Below are positions 9,763 to 19,164 of a DNA stretch of 64,000 nt, one piece after another. Made by a program: the position numbers and the translations under genes. The notes below the pieces were generated by a model that worked only from the letters and a program-made list of their open reading frames with translations, searched no databases and was not told the DNA's origin. Source of the stretch: Dyadobacter alkalitolerans DSM 23607 (GTDB taxonomy: Bacteria > Bacteroidota > Bacteroidia > Cytophagales > Spirosomataceae); NCBI RefSeq assembly GCF_000428845.1, contig NZ_AUAS01000002.1, positions 496,001-560,000 of the forward strand. The letters are read 5' to 3'. How positions within the stretch are numbered: the first letter of the stretch is position 1; each line of letters opens with the position of its first letter.

Positions 9763-10423
9763 AATCAGAGAGCTGCTCGACAGGTCTGATGAAAGTGACC
9801 CGGAATGGGATCCCGACAAGTTCTGGAACCTTTTCGAGGCGCGGAAAAGAAGGCGGCAGAGATGGGTTACGTTTTCATATTCCATGGCGGCAGCAGTCGT
9901 TCTTGTAGCAGTGTCTATTGTGTTTTCGGGTGATGGACTTATTCGTTATAACGGGACAAATTCCAAGAAAGTCAGCAAAGTGCAGGGCAATTTGACGCAT
10001 CCTTTGCTTAAAAGTGAAAGGGAATTGTCATTGCACGAAAATTCGGAAGCGAATACGAGACATAATGGTCGTCTTACAGCCAGCACGAAAAGGGCACCTT
10101 ATCCTGCATATGCTAAGATGAAACCTTCGAAACGGTCGGCAGCACAAACGGGGGTTTATTTCAAAAAGGCCAGTCCGCCAGTTGACGAACCCTACCCTGA
10201 TGACCCGTATATGGAACAGAGTGCTGCTATTTTTTCGCAGGAAAATGACGACATGCCTTCGCTTTTAAGGATGTTTGAGCAGGCGCGCAAGGAACGCGAG
10301 CTGCGCACATTAAGCGTTCAACTGGAAGACAGGGAAAACTACAACAGCTTCTGGCTCACCGTAAATCAGCAATTATTGGCCAATAAACTCAACAGCGATC
10401 AGCTGCATTACGAGCGATACTAA
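9737..10423 (+). CDS. Putative membrane-anchored anti-sigma factor
   Basis: 228 aa. A short acidic cytoplasmic N-terminus (MKNEDLSYKIRELLDRSDES) is followed by a basic stretch and one membrane helix at about residues 48-68 (FSYSMAAAVVLVAVSIVFSG), then a periplasmic, low-complexity C-terminal part. This layout, together with the 26-base overlap with the ECF sigma gene, suggests an anti-sigma factor. No recognisable anti-sigma domain (FecR or zinc-binding ZAS) is visible, so the role rests on context. The next gene, an OmpH/Skp-like chaperone, follows after 67 bp and may be in the same unit. Confidence 0.6.
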   Translation: MKNEDLSYKIRELLDRSDESDPEWDPDKFWNLFEARKRRRQRWVTFSYSMAAAVVLVAVSIVFSGDGLIRYNGTNSKKVSKVQGNLTHPLLKSERELSLHENSEANTRHNGRLTASTKRAPYPAYAKMKPSKRSAAQTGVYFKKASPPVDEPYPDDPYMEQSAAIFSQENDDMPSLLRMFEQARKERELRTLSVQLEDRENYNSFWLTVNQQLLANKLNSDQLHYERY

Positions 10424-10490
10424 GCTGAATCCATTGGTTGGTGACCCAATGAACAACATTAACTTCTAATTTTATATACAATTTCAATAT

Positions 10491-11141
10491 ATGAAAAGCT
10501 TCATTAGACTAAGCCTTTTTGCAGGGCTGCTATTTATCCATTTCCAGTCCCTTAGCCAGGGAACAGCAACAGGCACATCTCCGAAGATCGGTTATACCAA
10601 TGTTGATATAGTAATGAGCCAGCTGCCGGAAACCAAGGCGATGCAGAATCAGCTGGAAACGACCCGCACCCAACTGGAAAAAGCAATAGATGCATCGCTT
10701 AAAGAGTTTCAGCAAAAGGCTGATAATTATCAGAAGACGGCGGGTCAGATGACCGAAATCATCCGGGCCGACAAGGAAAAGGAACTTGAAAATCTGCAAG
10801 CACGCATCCAAGACATGCGCAGCAAAGCCCAGCAAACATTACAAGATAAACAGCAACAACTCATGGGCCCGATCCTGGCAAAAGTGGACAGTGCCATCCA
10901 ACAGGTAGGTAAAGAGCATGCATTTGTTTATATCTTTAACATGGACGGCGGAGTGGGCACCGTACCATTCATATTATTCGCCTCGGCAGAAGAAAACAAT
11001 GTCACAAATCTGATTTTGGAAAAACTCGGTGTCGATCCCAACAAATCAGAAACCTCTGCCAAACCCGAGAAGTCAAGTCCCGCGCCTACCCCGGCGAATC
11101 CAGCCAAGCGGGTGCCGGCCGCTAAAAATGGGAAGCAGTGA
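10491..11141 (+). CDS. OmpH/Skp-like periplasmic chaperone
   Basis: 216 aa. A signal peptide (residues 1-22, ending ...QSLSQG) precedes the OmpH opening IGYTNVDIVMSQLPETKAMQ. Residues ~55-130 are a long helical, coiled-coil stretch rich in Q, K and E, the tentacles of the Skp trimer. The beta-strand end AFVYIFNMDGG also fits. Skp-type proteins hold unfolded outer membrane proteins in the periplasm. The last ~35 residues are a Pro/Ala/Lys-rich tail (KPEKSSPAPTPANPAKR) not needed for the fold. It sits behind an ECF sigma/putative anti-sigma pair, which could make it part of an envelope-stress response. Confidence 0.85.
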   Translation: MKSFIRLSLFAGLLFIHFQSLSQGTATGTSPKIGYTNVDIVMSQLPETKAMQNQLETTRTQLEKAIDASLKEFQQKADNYQKTAGQMTEIIRADKEKELENLQARIQDMRSKAQQTLQDKQQQLMGPILAKVDSAIQQVGKEHAFVYIFNMDGGVGTVPFILFASAEENNVTNLILEKLGVDPNKSETSAKPEKSSPAPTPANPAKRVPAAKNGKQ

Positions 11142-11184
11142 GAGTTAAGACGGCGAAGTACCGCAATGTCTTCAAAATTTTAAT

Positions 11185-11568
11185 ATGGAATACAATATGA
11201 AACAATCGTTATTATCCATAAGGCCGTTTATAGGAAGTAGGGATTTTGAAATATCCCGAAATTTCTATCGCGATCTGGGCTTCGAAGAAGTTGTGATCTC
11301 ACCGGATATGTCTCTTTTCAAAACAGACAATGTTGGCTTTTACCTGCAAGACGCGTTTGTCCAGGATTGGATCGACAACACAATGATGTTCCTGGAAGTA
11401 CAAAATGTGCAAAGCACGTGGGACGAGCTTGTCGCACTTGATCTTCCGGCAAAATATAGCGGCGTTCGGCTCACACCCATTCGTGTCGAGCATTGGGGCC
11501 GCGAGTGTTTTGTCCACGATCCGTCCGGGGTATTATGGCACTTCGGGGAGTTTTTTGATAAAAAATAG
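11185..11568 (+). CDS. VOC (glyoxalase/bleomycin-resistance) superfamily protein
   Basis: 127 aa; an internal ATG at residue 5 (MKQSLLSIRP) is an equally likely start. The pattern FIGSRDFEISRNFYRDLGFE, followed by VGFYLQD, FLEVQNV and the C-terminal FVHDPSGVLWHFGE, is the beta-alpha-beta-beta-beta repeat of the vicinal oxygen chelate fold. Members bind a metal or an antibiotic; the substrate here is unknown. The downstream hybrid kinase is convergent, 13 bp away. Confidence 0.8.
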   Translation: MEYNMKQSLLSIRPFIGSRDFEISRNFYRDLGFEEVVISPDMSLFKTDNVGFYLQDAFVQDWIDNTMMFLEVQNVQSTWDELVALDLPAKYSGVRLTPIRVEHWGRECFVHDPSGVLWHFGEFFDKK

Positions 11569-11581
11569 CTGTGAATGCGCA

Positions 11582-13399
11582 TTAATGATCCTGAGCCAGG
11601 ACTTGTGCTTGCGGTTTGGGCAAACTGCTGTCATCCTCTGTTTTGAGAAATGTAAACAGGATATCGTAGAGGTCACCCGGAACATAAGGCTTCGCGAGAT
11701 ATCCGGAAAATCCGTTGGACAATGCTTTGTCACGCTCATCTGTAAACGCAGAGGCTGTCAGGGCGATTATGGGTGTAGTGGCGCCTTGTGCACGGATGAG
11801 CTGGGTAGCTTCAAAACCATTCATTACCGGCATTTTAAGATCCATTAATACCAAATCATAATGTTGGTTGTTGAACCGCTCAACCGCTTCACAACCATTT
11901 TGGGCCTTATCGTATTGCAGGCCGATCTTTTTGAGCAGATTTGTGGCAAACAGTAAATTAACTGCATTGTCATCCACGACCAAGATCCGGGCATCGGGAA
12001 TAGCGACCATTACGCCCGCCGGCTTCTCCACCACCAGTTGCTGGTTGGAATAATCGAATTCAATTTCGAAAGAAAAACACGACCCTAGCCCCTCCTCACT
12101 TTCTAATTTTATTTCACTGCCGAAAAGCCGTAAAAGCTCTTTCGTTATCGCCAGCCCGATCCCCGTTCCGCGGTTACCACGCTTTGCTTCACTGCTACTT
12201 TGGACGAATATCTCAAAAATGGAAGACTGATCTTCCGACGGAATGCCGACTCCCGAATCGCTGATTTCGAAGTGTAAGGATATCCGGGTTTCATCCCTTT
12301 CTGTTTCCTTCACCGCCAGTTTTACAAATCCTTTCTCCGTAAATTTGACCGCATTATGAATCAGGTTGGTAACAACCTGGTTAAGACGGACTTGGTCGCC
12401 GGTCAGGTGCGCAGGCAATGCAGGATCAATGTCAAATATCAGGTTCAGCCCCTTTTCCCGGGCTCGCGGAATGAATGTTTTTTCAAGATTTTTAAGCAAA
12501 ACATACAGGTCAAATGGCTCCCTGGCAAGCTTGACGTGATTAGAATTTATTTTATTGAAATCAAGAACATCATTGACGACGGCCATCAAGTGGTCGGACG
12601 AAAACTTCAAAGTCCCGACCAATTCTCTCTGAAAATCCGTTCGCAAATCTTCCTGCAACATCAAGTGGATAACGCCTACAATCCCATTCAACGGGGTCCT
12701 GATCTCATGGCTCATAGTAGACAAGAAATCGGATTTGGCCTGCATTGCCTCCCTGGCGAGCTGGTTTTGCTTTTCCAGCTCCTTATTTTGTCTTTGTAAG
12801 CTGTTGAAATAAATAAACTCCCTATACTGCTTGTTATAGCGCATTTGTAATACCAATGGAAACACACTTTGTCCCAGAAAATAGAAAAAGCCGCCCTCTT
12901 TCAGAAAATGAACCAGCACATCCGCTCCTTTGATATAGAGCGCTGATGAGAAAAAAAGAATGGTGGCAACCGAGCTGATGAGGGCATAGCTGAACTTCCA
13001 GTGCAAAACCCAAATCGAGAATATCAGCTGCAATGTCAGGTTGATACTCAGGTCATAATAATATAGAGTCTGAAAACGGGCCAGGATAAACGAATGAAAG
13101 ATAATCAGCAGGATCCGGCTGTAAAAGGAAGCATGCTGACTATTTATTTTCCCTCTGAAATGCAGGAAAATGATCACTGCTACCAGGCCGCTGCAGGCCA
13201 GTTGTATCAGAAATATAGACCGGTAATTGGGATTGCCATTCAGGTAGTAAAGGATGGACGTGGATGGATAGCAAACCAAAAACGTCAAACAAAATATCCT
13301 GTTACCCCACAATGCCCTGGCCTCGAATTCCTCGTTCCAGAGGTTCGTTAAACCCTGCGGATCGCCTTTTATTGCATCCTGAAAGATAGTTGCAGCCAC
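11582..13399 (-). CDS. Hybrid sensor histidine kinase / response regulator
   Basis: 605 aa. Residues ~35-190 contain about six hydrophobic helices with no periplasmic domain. A short coiled coil leads into HisKA with the phospho-acceptor His at residue 231 (MSHEIRTPLNG). HATPase_c follows, with N box NLIHNAVKFT, G1 SDSGVGIP and G2 GNRGTGIGLAITKELL. The C-terminal receiver domain (ARILVVDDNAVN to YLAKPY) has its phospho-acceptor Asp in LVLMDLKMPVMNG. No output DNA-binding domain is attached, so it either passes the phosphate to another protein or acts as a phosphorelay sink. The signal is probably sensed in the membrane. Partner unknown. Confidence 0.92.
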   Translation of the reverse strand: MAATIFQDAIKGDPQGLTNLWNEEFEARALWGNRIFCLTFLVCYPSTSILYYLNGNPNYRSIFLIQLACSGLVAVIIFLHFRGKINSQHASFYSRILLIIFHSFILARFQTLYYYDLSINLTLQLIFSIWVLHWKFSYALISSVATILFFSSALYIKGADVLVHFLKEGGFFYFLGQSVFPLVLQMRYNKQYREFIYFNSLQRQNKELEKQNQLAREAMQAKSDFLSTMSHEIRTPLNGIVGVIHLMLQEDLRTDFQRELVGTLKFSSDHLMAVVNDVLDFNKINSNHVKLAREPFDLYVLLKNLEKTFIPRAREKGLNLIFDIDPALPAHLTGDQVRLNQVVTNLIHNAVKFTEKGFVKLAVKETERDETRISLHFEISDSGVGIPSEDQSSIFEIFVQSSSEAKRGNRGTGIGLAITKELLRLFGSEIKLESEEGLGSCFSFEIEFDYSNQQLVVEKPAGVMVAIPDARILVVDDNAVNLLFATNLLKKIGLQYDKAQNGCEAVERFNNQHYDLVLMDLKMPVMNGFEATQLIRAQGATTPIIALTASAFTDERDKALSNGFSGYLAKPYVPGDLYDILFTFLKTEDDSSLPKPQAQVLAQDH

Positions 13400-13546
13400 T
13401 GTTTGTAAAACTAGATCTAAAACAATGCAAAGTAGTTATTTGCAATTCATATTCCGCTTTGTAAGCACCGGAACCGCAAATAAATATTGCCCGCGTCTTG
13501 ACCTTACGCTTTACATTCGTGAGGCACCGCTGCTGGCGGCCTTTTT

Positions 13547-13574
13547 AAGGAATCATATTAAGCTATGATTCCTT
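13547..13574. repeat. Perfect 10-bp inverted repeat across a stop codon
   Basis: The arms AAGGAATCAT and ATGATTCCTT are separated by 8 bases. The right arm and loop contain the stop codon of the leftward reductase gene. There is no T-run after the hairpin on the minus strand, so it is not a classic intrinsic terminator, though a hairpin in the transcript end is expected. Confidence 0.5.
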
Positions 13575-14117
13575 CGATGGAGCGTAGTAAAGCAATATCG
13601 CACCGCTGGCAAATGTTTGGGTTTTTGTCAATTTTAAAATAACCCCATCGGCCAGTTCTTCAAAAAGAGGCAGCCCTTTTCGTGCTACAACCGGGTGGAC
13701 CATCAGCTGGAATTCGTCTACGAGGCCTAGGTTCAGCAAGCCGATGATCAGGCTGCGGCTGCCAACCAGAATATCGCGGCCGTCTTCCTCCCGGAGCGCC
13801 AGCGCTTCCATTTCCAGATTCCGGGCAGCGACTTTTGCGCTTTTCCAATCCACATGCTGCAATGTTTTGGAAAATACAACTTTGGGGATCGCATCCATTT
13901 GCAATGCAAAGTCATCCATTGATTTTTCCCCGCTCGGATGTTCTGCCAGGTCCTTCCAGAATTCCATCAGCTGATAAGTTTTCCGGCCGTACAATGCAAC
14001 ACCGGCACTTTTCAGAAGCTCTCCATAATGATCGTGCACTGCTTCATCCGGAGAAACTGCTGTATGGTCGCAAAAACCATCCAGCGTCATATTAATAGCG
14101 GCGATTATCTTTCTCAT
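13563..14117 (-). CDS. Dihydrofolate reductase family protein (RibD C-terminal-like)
   Basis: 184 aa. The N-terminus MRKIIAAINMTLDGFCDH matches the RibD_C/DHFR-like fold. It continues with ALYGRKTYQLMEFW, then KVVFSKTLQHVDW, and GRDILVGSRSLIIGLLNLGL, which forms the NADPH-binding part, ending with the family's DEFQLMVHPVVARKGLPLF. Proteins like this (YwjB/YyaP-like) are NADPH-dependent reductases of unknown substrate and are not essential folate enzymes. Monocistronic, flanked by an unrelated kinase and a lipoprotein gene. Confidence 0.88.
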   Translation of the reverse strand: MRKIIAAINMTLDGFCDHTAVSPDEAVHDHYGELLKSAGVALYGRKTYQLMEFWKDLAEHPSGEKSMDDFALQMDAIPKVVFSKTLQHVDWKSAKVAARNLEMEALALREEDGRDILVGSRSLIIGLLNLGLVDEFQLMVHPVVARKGLPLFEELADGVILKLTKTQTFASGAILLYYAPSKES

Positions 14118-14225
14118 ACGTAAGCAGATTTGGTTAGTAAAGATTGAACAGCAGCAAAATTACCAAACCGAGGATCCTGTAACTGTGGTCATTTCAAACA
14201 TATTGAGGGGGTATTTGAGACAAGT

Positions 14226-15578
14226 TTACTTCACCTGTATTTTTGACCAGTAGGGCTTTGATTCGCTATTATTTACAAACAGGCCATGTGCATCATAGCT
14301 GCCGGCGGGGAGATTTGCAGGAATTGTGTATTTGCCGACACCAATTTTCAACCCTGCTATCGCCCAGGTAAAAATGATGAGTTCAGGATCAAGCTCCACG
14401 ATTTTTTCACCTGATCTGAGACGTAAACGAGGGAGCATATCGACAGTGATCTGAGAGTCAAAATAGCCATATGCGACAGGCGAAGCTTTGACGAAGAAAG
14501 ACTCGCCCCTACCCACAGATACAGGGTTCACACTGCGCATGGTAGCAAGATAAATATTGCCTTTCCAAATGGATTCGATAGCGTTGGTTTCATGGAAAGA
14601 CACATGATAGCTGGCATTTCCGATGAACCTTTCTCCTTCATAAAATGACAGCAAATATGATCCTTCGGGCAGACTGAAAGGGATTTTATCAACAGATAAA
14701 AAATTACCATCCACGATCCGCGCCGCCGCCGTTAGCGGCTTATCCAGGAAATCATTGGAAAAACGCACAGAATATTGCTGTCCGGGCACAAAGTTGTCAC
14801 CGTAAACTCTGATCGTATCCTTATAAAGAACTTGGTATTTGTAACTCGTGCTTGGGTAAACCACAGCTTTTCCCTTGATAAACTTCACGCCCTCGAAGAC
14901 CACAGGTTTTTGCCCTTGCAGCGTGATTTCAACATTCATCAAATCCCCTGTTATCAAATCCTTGCTCAAATTATCGTACAACATTCCACCATGATCATTG
15001 AAGCTCGTTGTTATGGTCTGTCTTGTTTTTGTATTAAATACTTTAACCAAAGCACCCGGTTTGCCCGGAGCCGAAGGGATGCTGCCCACGTTTTTAAGAT
15101 AGCGTAAGTTGAACTTTATGTAGGACGGATAAACCTGGACCTCCTTATCCATCAGCTCTATTTGCGGCGCTCCTGAAAACCTGAAATAGACTTGAAAGGA
15201 TAATCTTCTATTGCCTGTTTTGCGCCGAAGATGAAATACCAGAGGTCCTGTCCCCTGATAGGCAGAAAGGATCACATTTTCCGAACTTAACTTACCCAAA
15301 CTGTCCTCCAAAGCAATGCTCGATTTCAGCTCCAAACGAACCTCGGCTTTCTTATTATCATACCCATCTGGCATGTCTACCAGATAACTGTTAGTGGCCG
15401 TATCAAAACTTATAGTCTTGGCTCCCACAACATCGAAGTCTTTCAGGAATTCGGCTGCGGTCAATGCTCCGGTTGGCTCGGGTTCGGGCGCCGGCGGATT
15501 CTCCACAAGGTCGCTGCCCCTTTTACAGCCTGACAGAAAGGTGATTAATACAAGAAGAAGGTAAAATGTTTGCTTCAT
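14226..15578 (-). CDS. Unknown lipoprotein with repeated beta-sandwich segments
   Basis: 450 aa. The first 18 residues are a lipoprotein signal ending LSGC (Cys18), followed by an acidic, proline-rich linker (ENPPAPEPEPTG) typical of surface-tethered Bacteroidota lipoproteins. The remainder is all-beta in character. The segment near residues 245-330 (DTIRVYGDNFVPGQQYSVRFS) looks like an IPT/TIG-type immunoglobulin fold. No enzymatic motif is visible. It could be a surface-exposed binding protein. It is not obviously in an operon: the upstream side faces divergent dedA. Confidence 0.7.
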   Translation of the reverse strand: MKQTFYLLLVLITFLSGCKRGSDLVENPPAPEPEPTGALTAAEFLKDFDVVGAKTISFDTATNSYLVDMPDGYDNKKAEVRLELKSSIALEDSLGKLSSENVILSAYQGTGPLVFHLRRKTGNRRLSFQVYFRFSGAPQIELMDKEVQVYPSYIKFNLRYLKNVGSIPSAPGKPGALVKVFNTKTRQTITTSFNDHGGMLYDNLSKDLITGDLMNVEITLQGQKPVVFEGVKFIKGKAVVYPSTSYKYQVLYKDTIRVYGDNFVPGQQYSVRFSNDFLDKPLTAAARIVDGNFLSVDKIPFSLPEGSYLLSFYEGERFIGNASYHVSFHETNAIESIWKGNIYLATMRSVNPVSVGRGESFFVKASPVAYGYFDSQITVDMLPRLRLRSGEKIVELDPELIIFTWAIAGLKIGVGKYTIPANLPAGSYDAHGLFVNNSESKPYWSKIQVK

Positions 15579-15716
15579 TCGGAATGGATCGCTGATAGTA
15601 ACAAAGTAATCCTAAGTAACTTATTTTATACTTTAAATACAATTAATTACGGGTTTCGTATTTAAAATGGATAAATTAAAGCGTCCGACTTCCAATTAAC
15701 ATTGCACGCTTCCTTT

Positions 15717-16325
15717 ATGACTTCCCTGATTGAGAAATTTATTAGTCAAGCCAGTTACATTGCCATTTTTCTTCTCATGCTCCTGGAAAATGTTTTCCCG
15801 CCTTTGCCGTCGGAAATTGTCTTGTCTATCAGCGGTATAACAGCAGCTCAGGGTGAAATAAATCCGTTCTTTGCCGTTCTTTCCGCTACATCAGGCTCCC
15901 TGGCGGGAGCTGGTTTCTGGTATTGGGTTGGGAACAAAGTCGGCCATGATCGTTTGGAAAAGTGGGTTAGCCGAAACGGGATGTGGATCGGTCTTTCGGA
16001 CGAATCGTATCAAAAAGCGCTCCGGTTCTTCGACAGACACTCTACCGCGGCTGTTTTCTGGGGAAGAATGGTGCCAACTTTCCGAACCTTCATTTCCATT
16101 CCGGCAGGGCTTGTCAAAATGAAACTCACAAAGTTCCTGATTTACACATTCATCGGCACGCTCACCTGGTCGTCGCTCGTCTTTTTCATAGCCTATTATT
16201 TTGGCAACAAATACCAAAGCGCTTTCGATACGGTTGGGAAAGGTTTCAATATCATCTTTGCCGGGCTGCTGCTGTTTTATGTCATAAAAGTTATCAGGAG
16301 CTGGGTTCAGAAGAGGCACAAGTGA
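15717..16325 (+). CDS. DedA family membrane protein
   Basis: 202 aa from the ATG at 15717 (MTSLIEKFIS); an earlier in-frame TTG is less likely. The sequence shows the DedA/SNARE-associated pattern: LLENVFPPLPSEIVLSISG near the N-terminus, then GAGFWYWVGNKVG, and the conserved FWGRMVPTFRTFISIPAGLVKM. Four to five membrane segments end in a basic tail (VQKRHK). DedA proteins are flippases for undecaprenyl phosphate or phosphatidylethanolamine and help keep membrane potential. The sugar dehydrogenase gene is convergent downstream. Confidence 0.9.
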   Translation: MTSLIEKFISQASYIAIFLLMLLENVFPPLPSEIVLSISGITAAQGEINPFFAVLSATSGSLAGAGFWYWVGNKVGHDRLEKWVSRNGMWIGLSDESYQKALRFFDRHSTAAVFWGRMVPTFRTFISIPAGLVKMKLTKFLIYTFIGTLTWSSLVFFIAYYFGNKYQSAFDTVGKGFNIIFAGLLLFYVIKVIRSWVQKRHK

Positions 16326-16363
16326 ACCTATGCCGTTTTCCGGGTAGGATTGCCATTAAATGT

Positions 16364-19069
16364 TCAATTTTCGAAATACATCCAGTCTATATGAAACAGC
16401 GGGCCTTTTTTATTTTCATTTTTAAAAACAAAAAACAGATCGTGAATGCCACTAGACGCTGTAACGGGCATCATTAACTCTTTCCAATCCGTTTTCGGAT
16501 CAGCGACTTTTCCTTCCGGCACTGTTAAGCTGCCCAGCAGCAAGCCGTCTTTCGAGCCTTGCCGCATTTCAATTGTGCCGCCAATGCCTTGTTCCTGAAT
16601 GCGGAACCGGATTTTTTTAATGTGGTTGAGGTCAATGGCATTGAAACGGGTGTACTTACCGTGCGTAATGTGCGAGATGTAAGAAATGTATCCTGTGTTC
16701 TTGGTGGCAATCACCACATTCACATTGCCTTCATGGTAATCTTCCAGCTGAATCAGCGGGTTTTTGAGCACAATGTGGCTGGCCGTTTTCAGCGATTCGA
16801 TCCCGTTGGCGCCTTTGTCTGCATATGAGGCCTGTAAAACGTAAGCGCCTTCATTTCCTTTTCCGATATGCTCTGTAAGCTTCATGTTATTCGAAAGGGG
16901 CGTTTTTTGGGATTCCTGCCCTATTGATAAAATATAAGCCGCAATTTCCTTCGCATTCGTTTCGGATAGATCCGCATGCGGCGGCATCGGGTATGATCCC
17001 CAGTTACCACTTCCGCCGGTGATGATCTTGCGTGCGAGAAGCGCATCGGCACCTTCCTTACCAGTATATCTTTTTGCGATTTCCTTTAATGCTGGCCCGA
17101 TTGATTTGGTTTCCGGCGTGTGACAGGCCTTACAGTCTAGCGAAGCGTACAACTTAGCGGTGCTGGCATAACGGAGATCGGTTTCTCCATCGGATGTCAT
17201 GGCACCGGCGAGATCTTTTCCGTAGGGCAGGTAATTAAAGCTTACTTTTACACGCTGCTGATCAACATTCCCGTCTTCCTTATCGCTCACTTTTACCTGG
17301 TAGTCAAATGCCGAATGATCCCAATAAAAGCTGCGGTTTGCTTTTGTCGCTATCGTCACGTCAGGCGGCGTATTGCCTACTTTGACCTGAGTGGTGGCTG
17401 TTCCTTTGCCGCCATTCTGGTCGGATACGGTTAATACCACATTGTAAGTTCCGGGCTTACTGAATGTATGTCTCAGTTCTTTTCCGGCAACGGTTTTGCT
17501 GCCGATTTTCCAGGCATAGGAAAGCTTGTCGCCGGCGTCAAAATCTTTCGAATCATTGGCCGACAACGCAACAGTAAGCGGGGCCGCTCCTATTGTCTTG
17601 TCGATCTTTAACGAAGCGACCGGATTGCGGTTACCTTCCGAATATTCAACCCGGATGATACCTGAATCCGTGTTTCTTGCAAACCAGTTCGTTCCATATG
17701 CCAGCAGGTAAACGGCGCCGTCCGGAGCGATCTGCATGTCCATGGGCGCTACCACTTTCAGCTGCGGCAGCAAAGGCTCCATACTTACATAATTGCCCTC
17801 CTGATCCATTGTCACAGCCATTATCCATTTCCTGATCCAATCGTAGATAAATAGCTTCCCGCTGTAATAATCGGGCAATTTATAGGGAGCATTGGGGTAA
17901 AGATCACTGTAATACACCGGCCCGGCCATGGCGCTTGCTCCTCCTTTTTCCACCAACGGCCACTTTTTGGAGGGACCTTTACCATACCAGATGAATGCAG
18001 GCTGGGCGGCTGGCAGCTCTTTTACTCCCGTATTATTCGGCGAATCATTGACCGGGCGTTTCGGATCTTTTCCGGGGCCTTCTTTTTTTGTTTCAAAATC
18101 ATAGTCCGGGAAAACCTCGTTATCACCCAGGAAATAGGGATATCCGAAAAAGCCCGGCTTGCGTGCCTGATTGATCTCGTCGTAGCTCAGCTTCCCTTCA
18201 CTGGCCGGCACTTCGGTGTCCGGGCCCACATCTCCCCAATATACATACTTGGTTTTAGGGTCCACCGACATTCTGAATGGATTTCTTACCCCCATTGCAA
18301 AAATTTCGGGCTTGCCGAGTGAACCGTCTTTCGGAAACAAATTGCCGTCAGGAATACTGTAAGTTCCATCTGCTTCCGGCTTGATGCGCAATATTTTTCC
18401 ACGAAAATCATTGCTGTTAGCCGTCGATGCCTGATCGTCCGCCAGTTCTCTTCCCGGCCTTTCATCGATCGGGTTATGCCCTTCTATTTCTTCTGCATTG
18501 GTATTATCCCCTATTGACAAATACAAAAGCCCGGCAGCGTCGAATGTGAGATAACCGGCTGAATGACAGCAATACTGTCGCTGGGTCGGCACTTCCAGCA
18601 GCACCTTTTTAGATTCCTGTATCAACTTACGGTCTTTCAGTTCAAAACGCGTTAACTGACTGACGTGCCTATCGCCGCCTACGCCGTAGTAGAAATATAT
18701 CCAGTTGTTATTCTTGAAATCAGGGTCCGCCGCTACACCTAGCAAACCATCCTCAATGCCGCTGAAAACATTGAACTGGGAGATCGTCGAGAGTTCTCTG
18801 GTCTTGTTATCAAAATAACGGACAGCACCTTTTCTTTCCGCAACTACAATGTCATAATTAGGTAAAATGGCCATTTCCATCGGCTCGTCTAAGCCCGAAA
18901 CAACCGTCGTATAGGTAAACCGGCTCGAATCCGGTCCATTGACCGGAACGGATGGTCGGGCATCAACAACCCCGAACAACGGTTTTTCTTTCTTGGAAAC
19001 AGAGGCAATGCTTAACAGGCCGATCGACAGCAGCCCGCTCAAATACAAGATTTTTTTCACTTGAAACAT
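16364..19069 (-). CDS. PQQ-dependent sugar dehydrogenase fused to PKD, cytochrome c and carbohydrate-binding-like domains
   Basis: 901 aa, secreted (hydrophobic N-terminus at about residues 8-24). Residues ~50-490 form the soluble glucose/sorbosone dehydrogenase propeller (GLDEPMEMAILPNYDIVVAE; LLGVAADPDFKNN; AMGVRNPFRMSVDP), preceded by an unusual QRQYCCHSAG. Residues ~495-580 are a PKD domain (SYAWKIGSKTV; HTFSKPGTYNVVLTVSD). Around 645 there is a haem c site CKACH, with the axial Met in SYPMPPH near 698. The C-terminal ~120 residues are beta-rich, resembling a CBM6-like module. The enzyme should oxidise a sugar in the periplasm or outside and pass electrons to its own haem. It is last in the sigma-FecR-SusC-SusD unit, 95 bp after susD. 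Confidence 0.85.
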   Translation of the reverse strand: MFQVKKILYLSGLLSIGLLSIASVSKKEKPLFGVVDARPSVPVNGPDSSRFTYTTVVSGLDEPMEMAILPNYDIVVAERKGAVRYFDNKTRELSTISQFNVFSGIEDGLLGVAADPDFKNNNWIYFYYGVGGDRHVSQLTRFELKDRKLIQESKKVLLEVPTQRQYCCHSAGYLTFDAAGLLYLSIGDNTNAEEIEGHNPIDERPGRELADDQASTANSNDFRGKILRIKPEADGTYSIPDGNLFPKDGSLGKPEIFAMGVRNPFRMSVDPKTKYVYWGDVGPDTEVPASEGKLSYDEINQARKPGFFGYPYFLGDNEVFPDYDFETKKEGPGKDPKRPVNDSPNNTGVKELPAAQPAFIWYGKGPSKKWPLVEKGGASAMAGPVYYSDLYPNAPYKLPDYYSGKLFIYDWIRKWIMAVTMDQEGNYVSMEPLLPQLKVVAPMDMQIAPDGAVYLLAYGTNWFARNTDSGIIRVEYSEGNRNPVASLKIDKTIGAAPLTVALSANDSKDFDAGDKLSYAWKIGSKTVAGKELRHTFSKPGTYNVVLTVSDQNGGKGTATTQVKVGNTPPDVTIATKANRSFYWDHSAFDYQVKVSDKEDGNVDQQRVKVSFNYLPYGKDLAGAMTSDGETDLRYASTAKLYASLDCKACHTPETKSIGPALKEIAKRYTGKEGADALLARKIITGGSGNWGSYPMPPHADLSETNAKEIAAYILSIGQESQKTPLSNNMKLTEHIGKGNEGAYVLQASYADKGANGIESLKTASHIVLKNPLIQLEDYHEGNVNVVIATKNTGYISYISHITHGKYTRFNAIDLNHIKKIRFRIQEQGIGGTIEMRQGSKDGLLLGSLTVPEGKVADPKTDWKELMMPVTASSGIHDLFFVFKNENKKGPLFHIDWMYFEN

Positions 19070-19164
19070 ATTAGTATGTTACTGATGAGTCCGATACGCT
19101 GGACTAATGTACGAATTCAGGCATACAGACTTGCCACATTTTTAGCATGGCAAGTCTGTAACTT

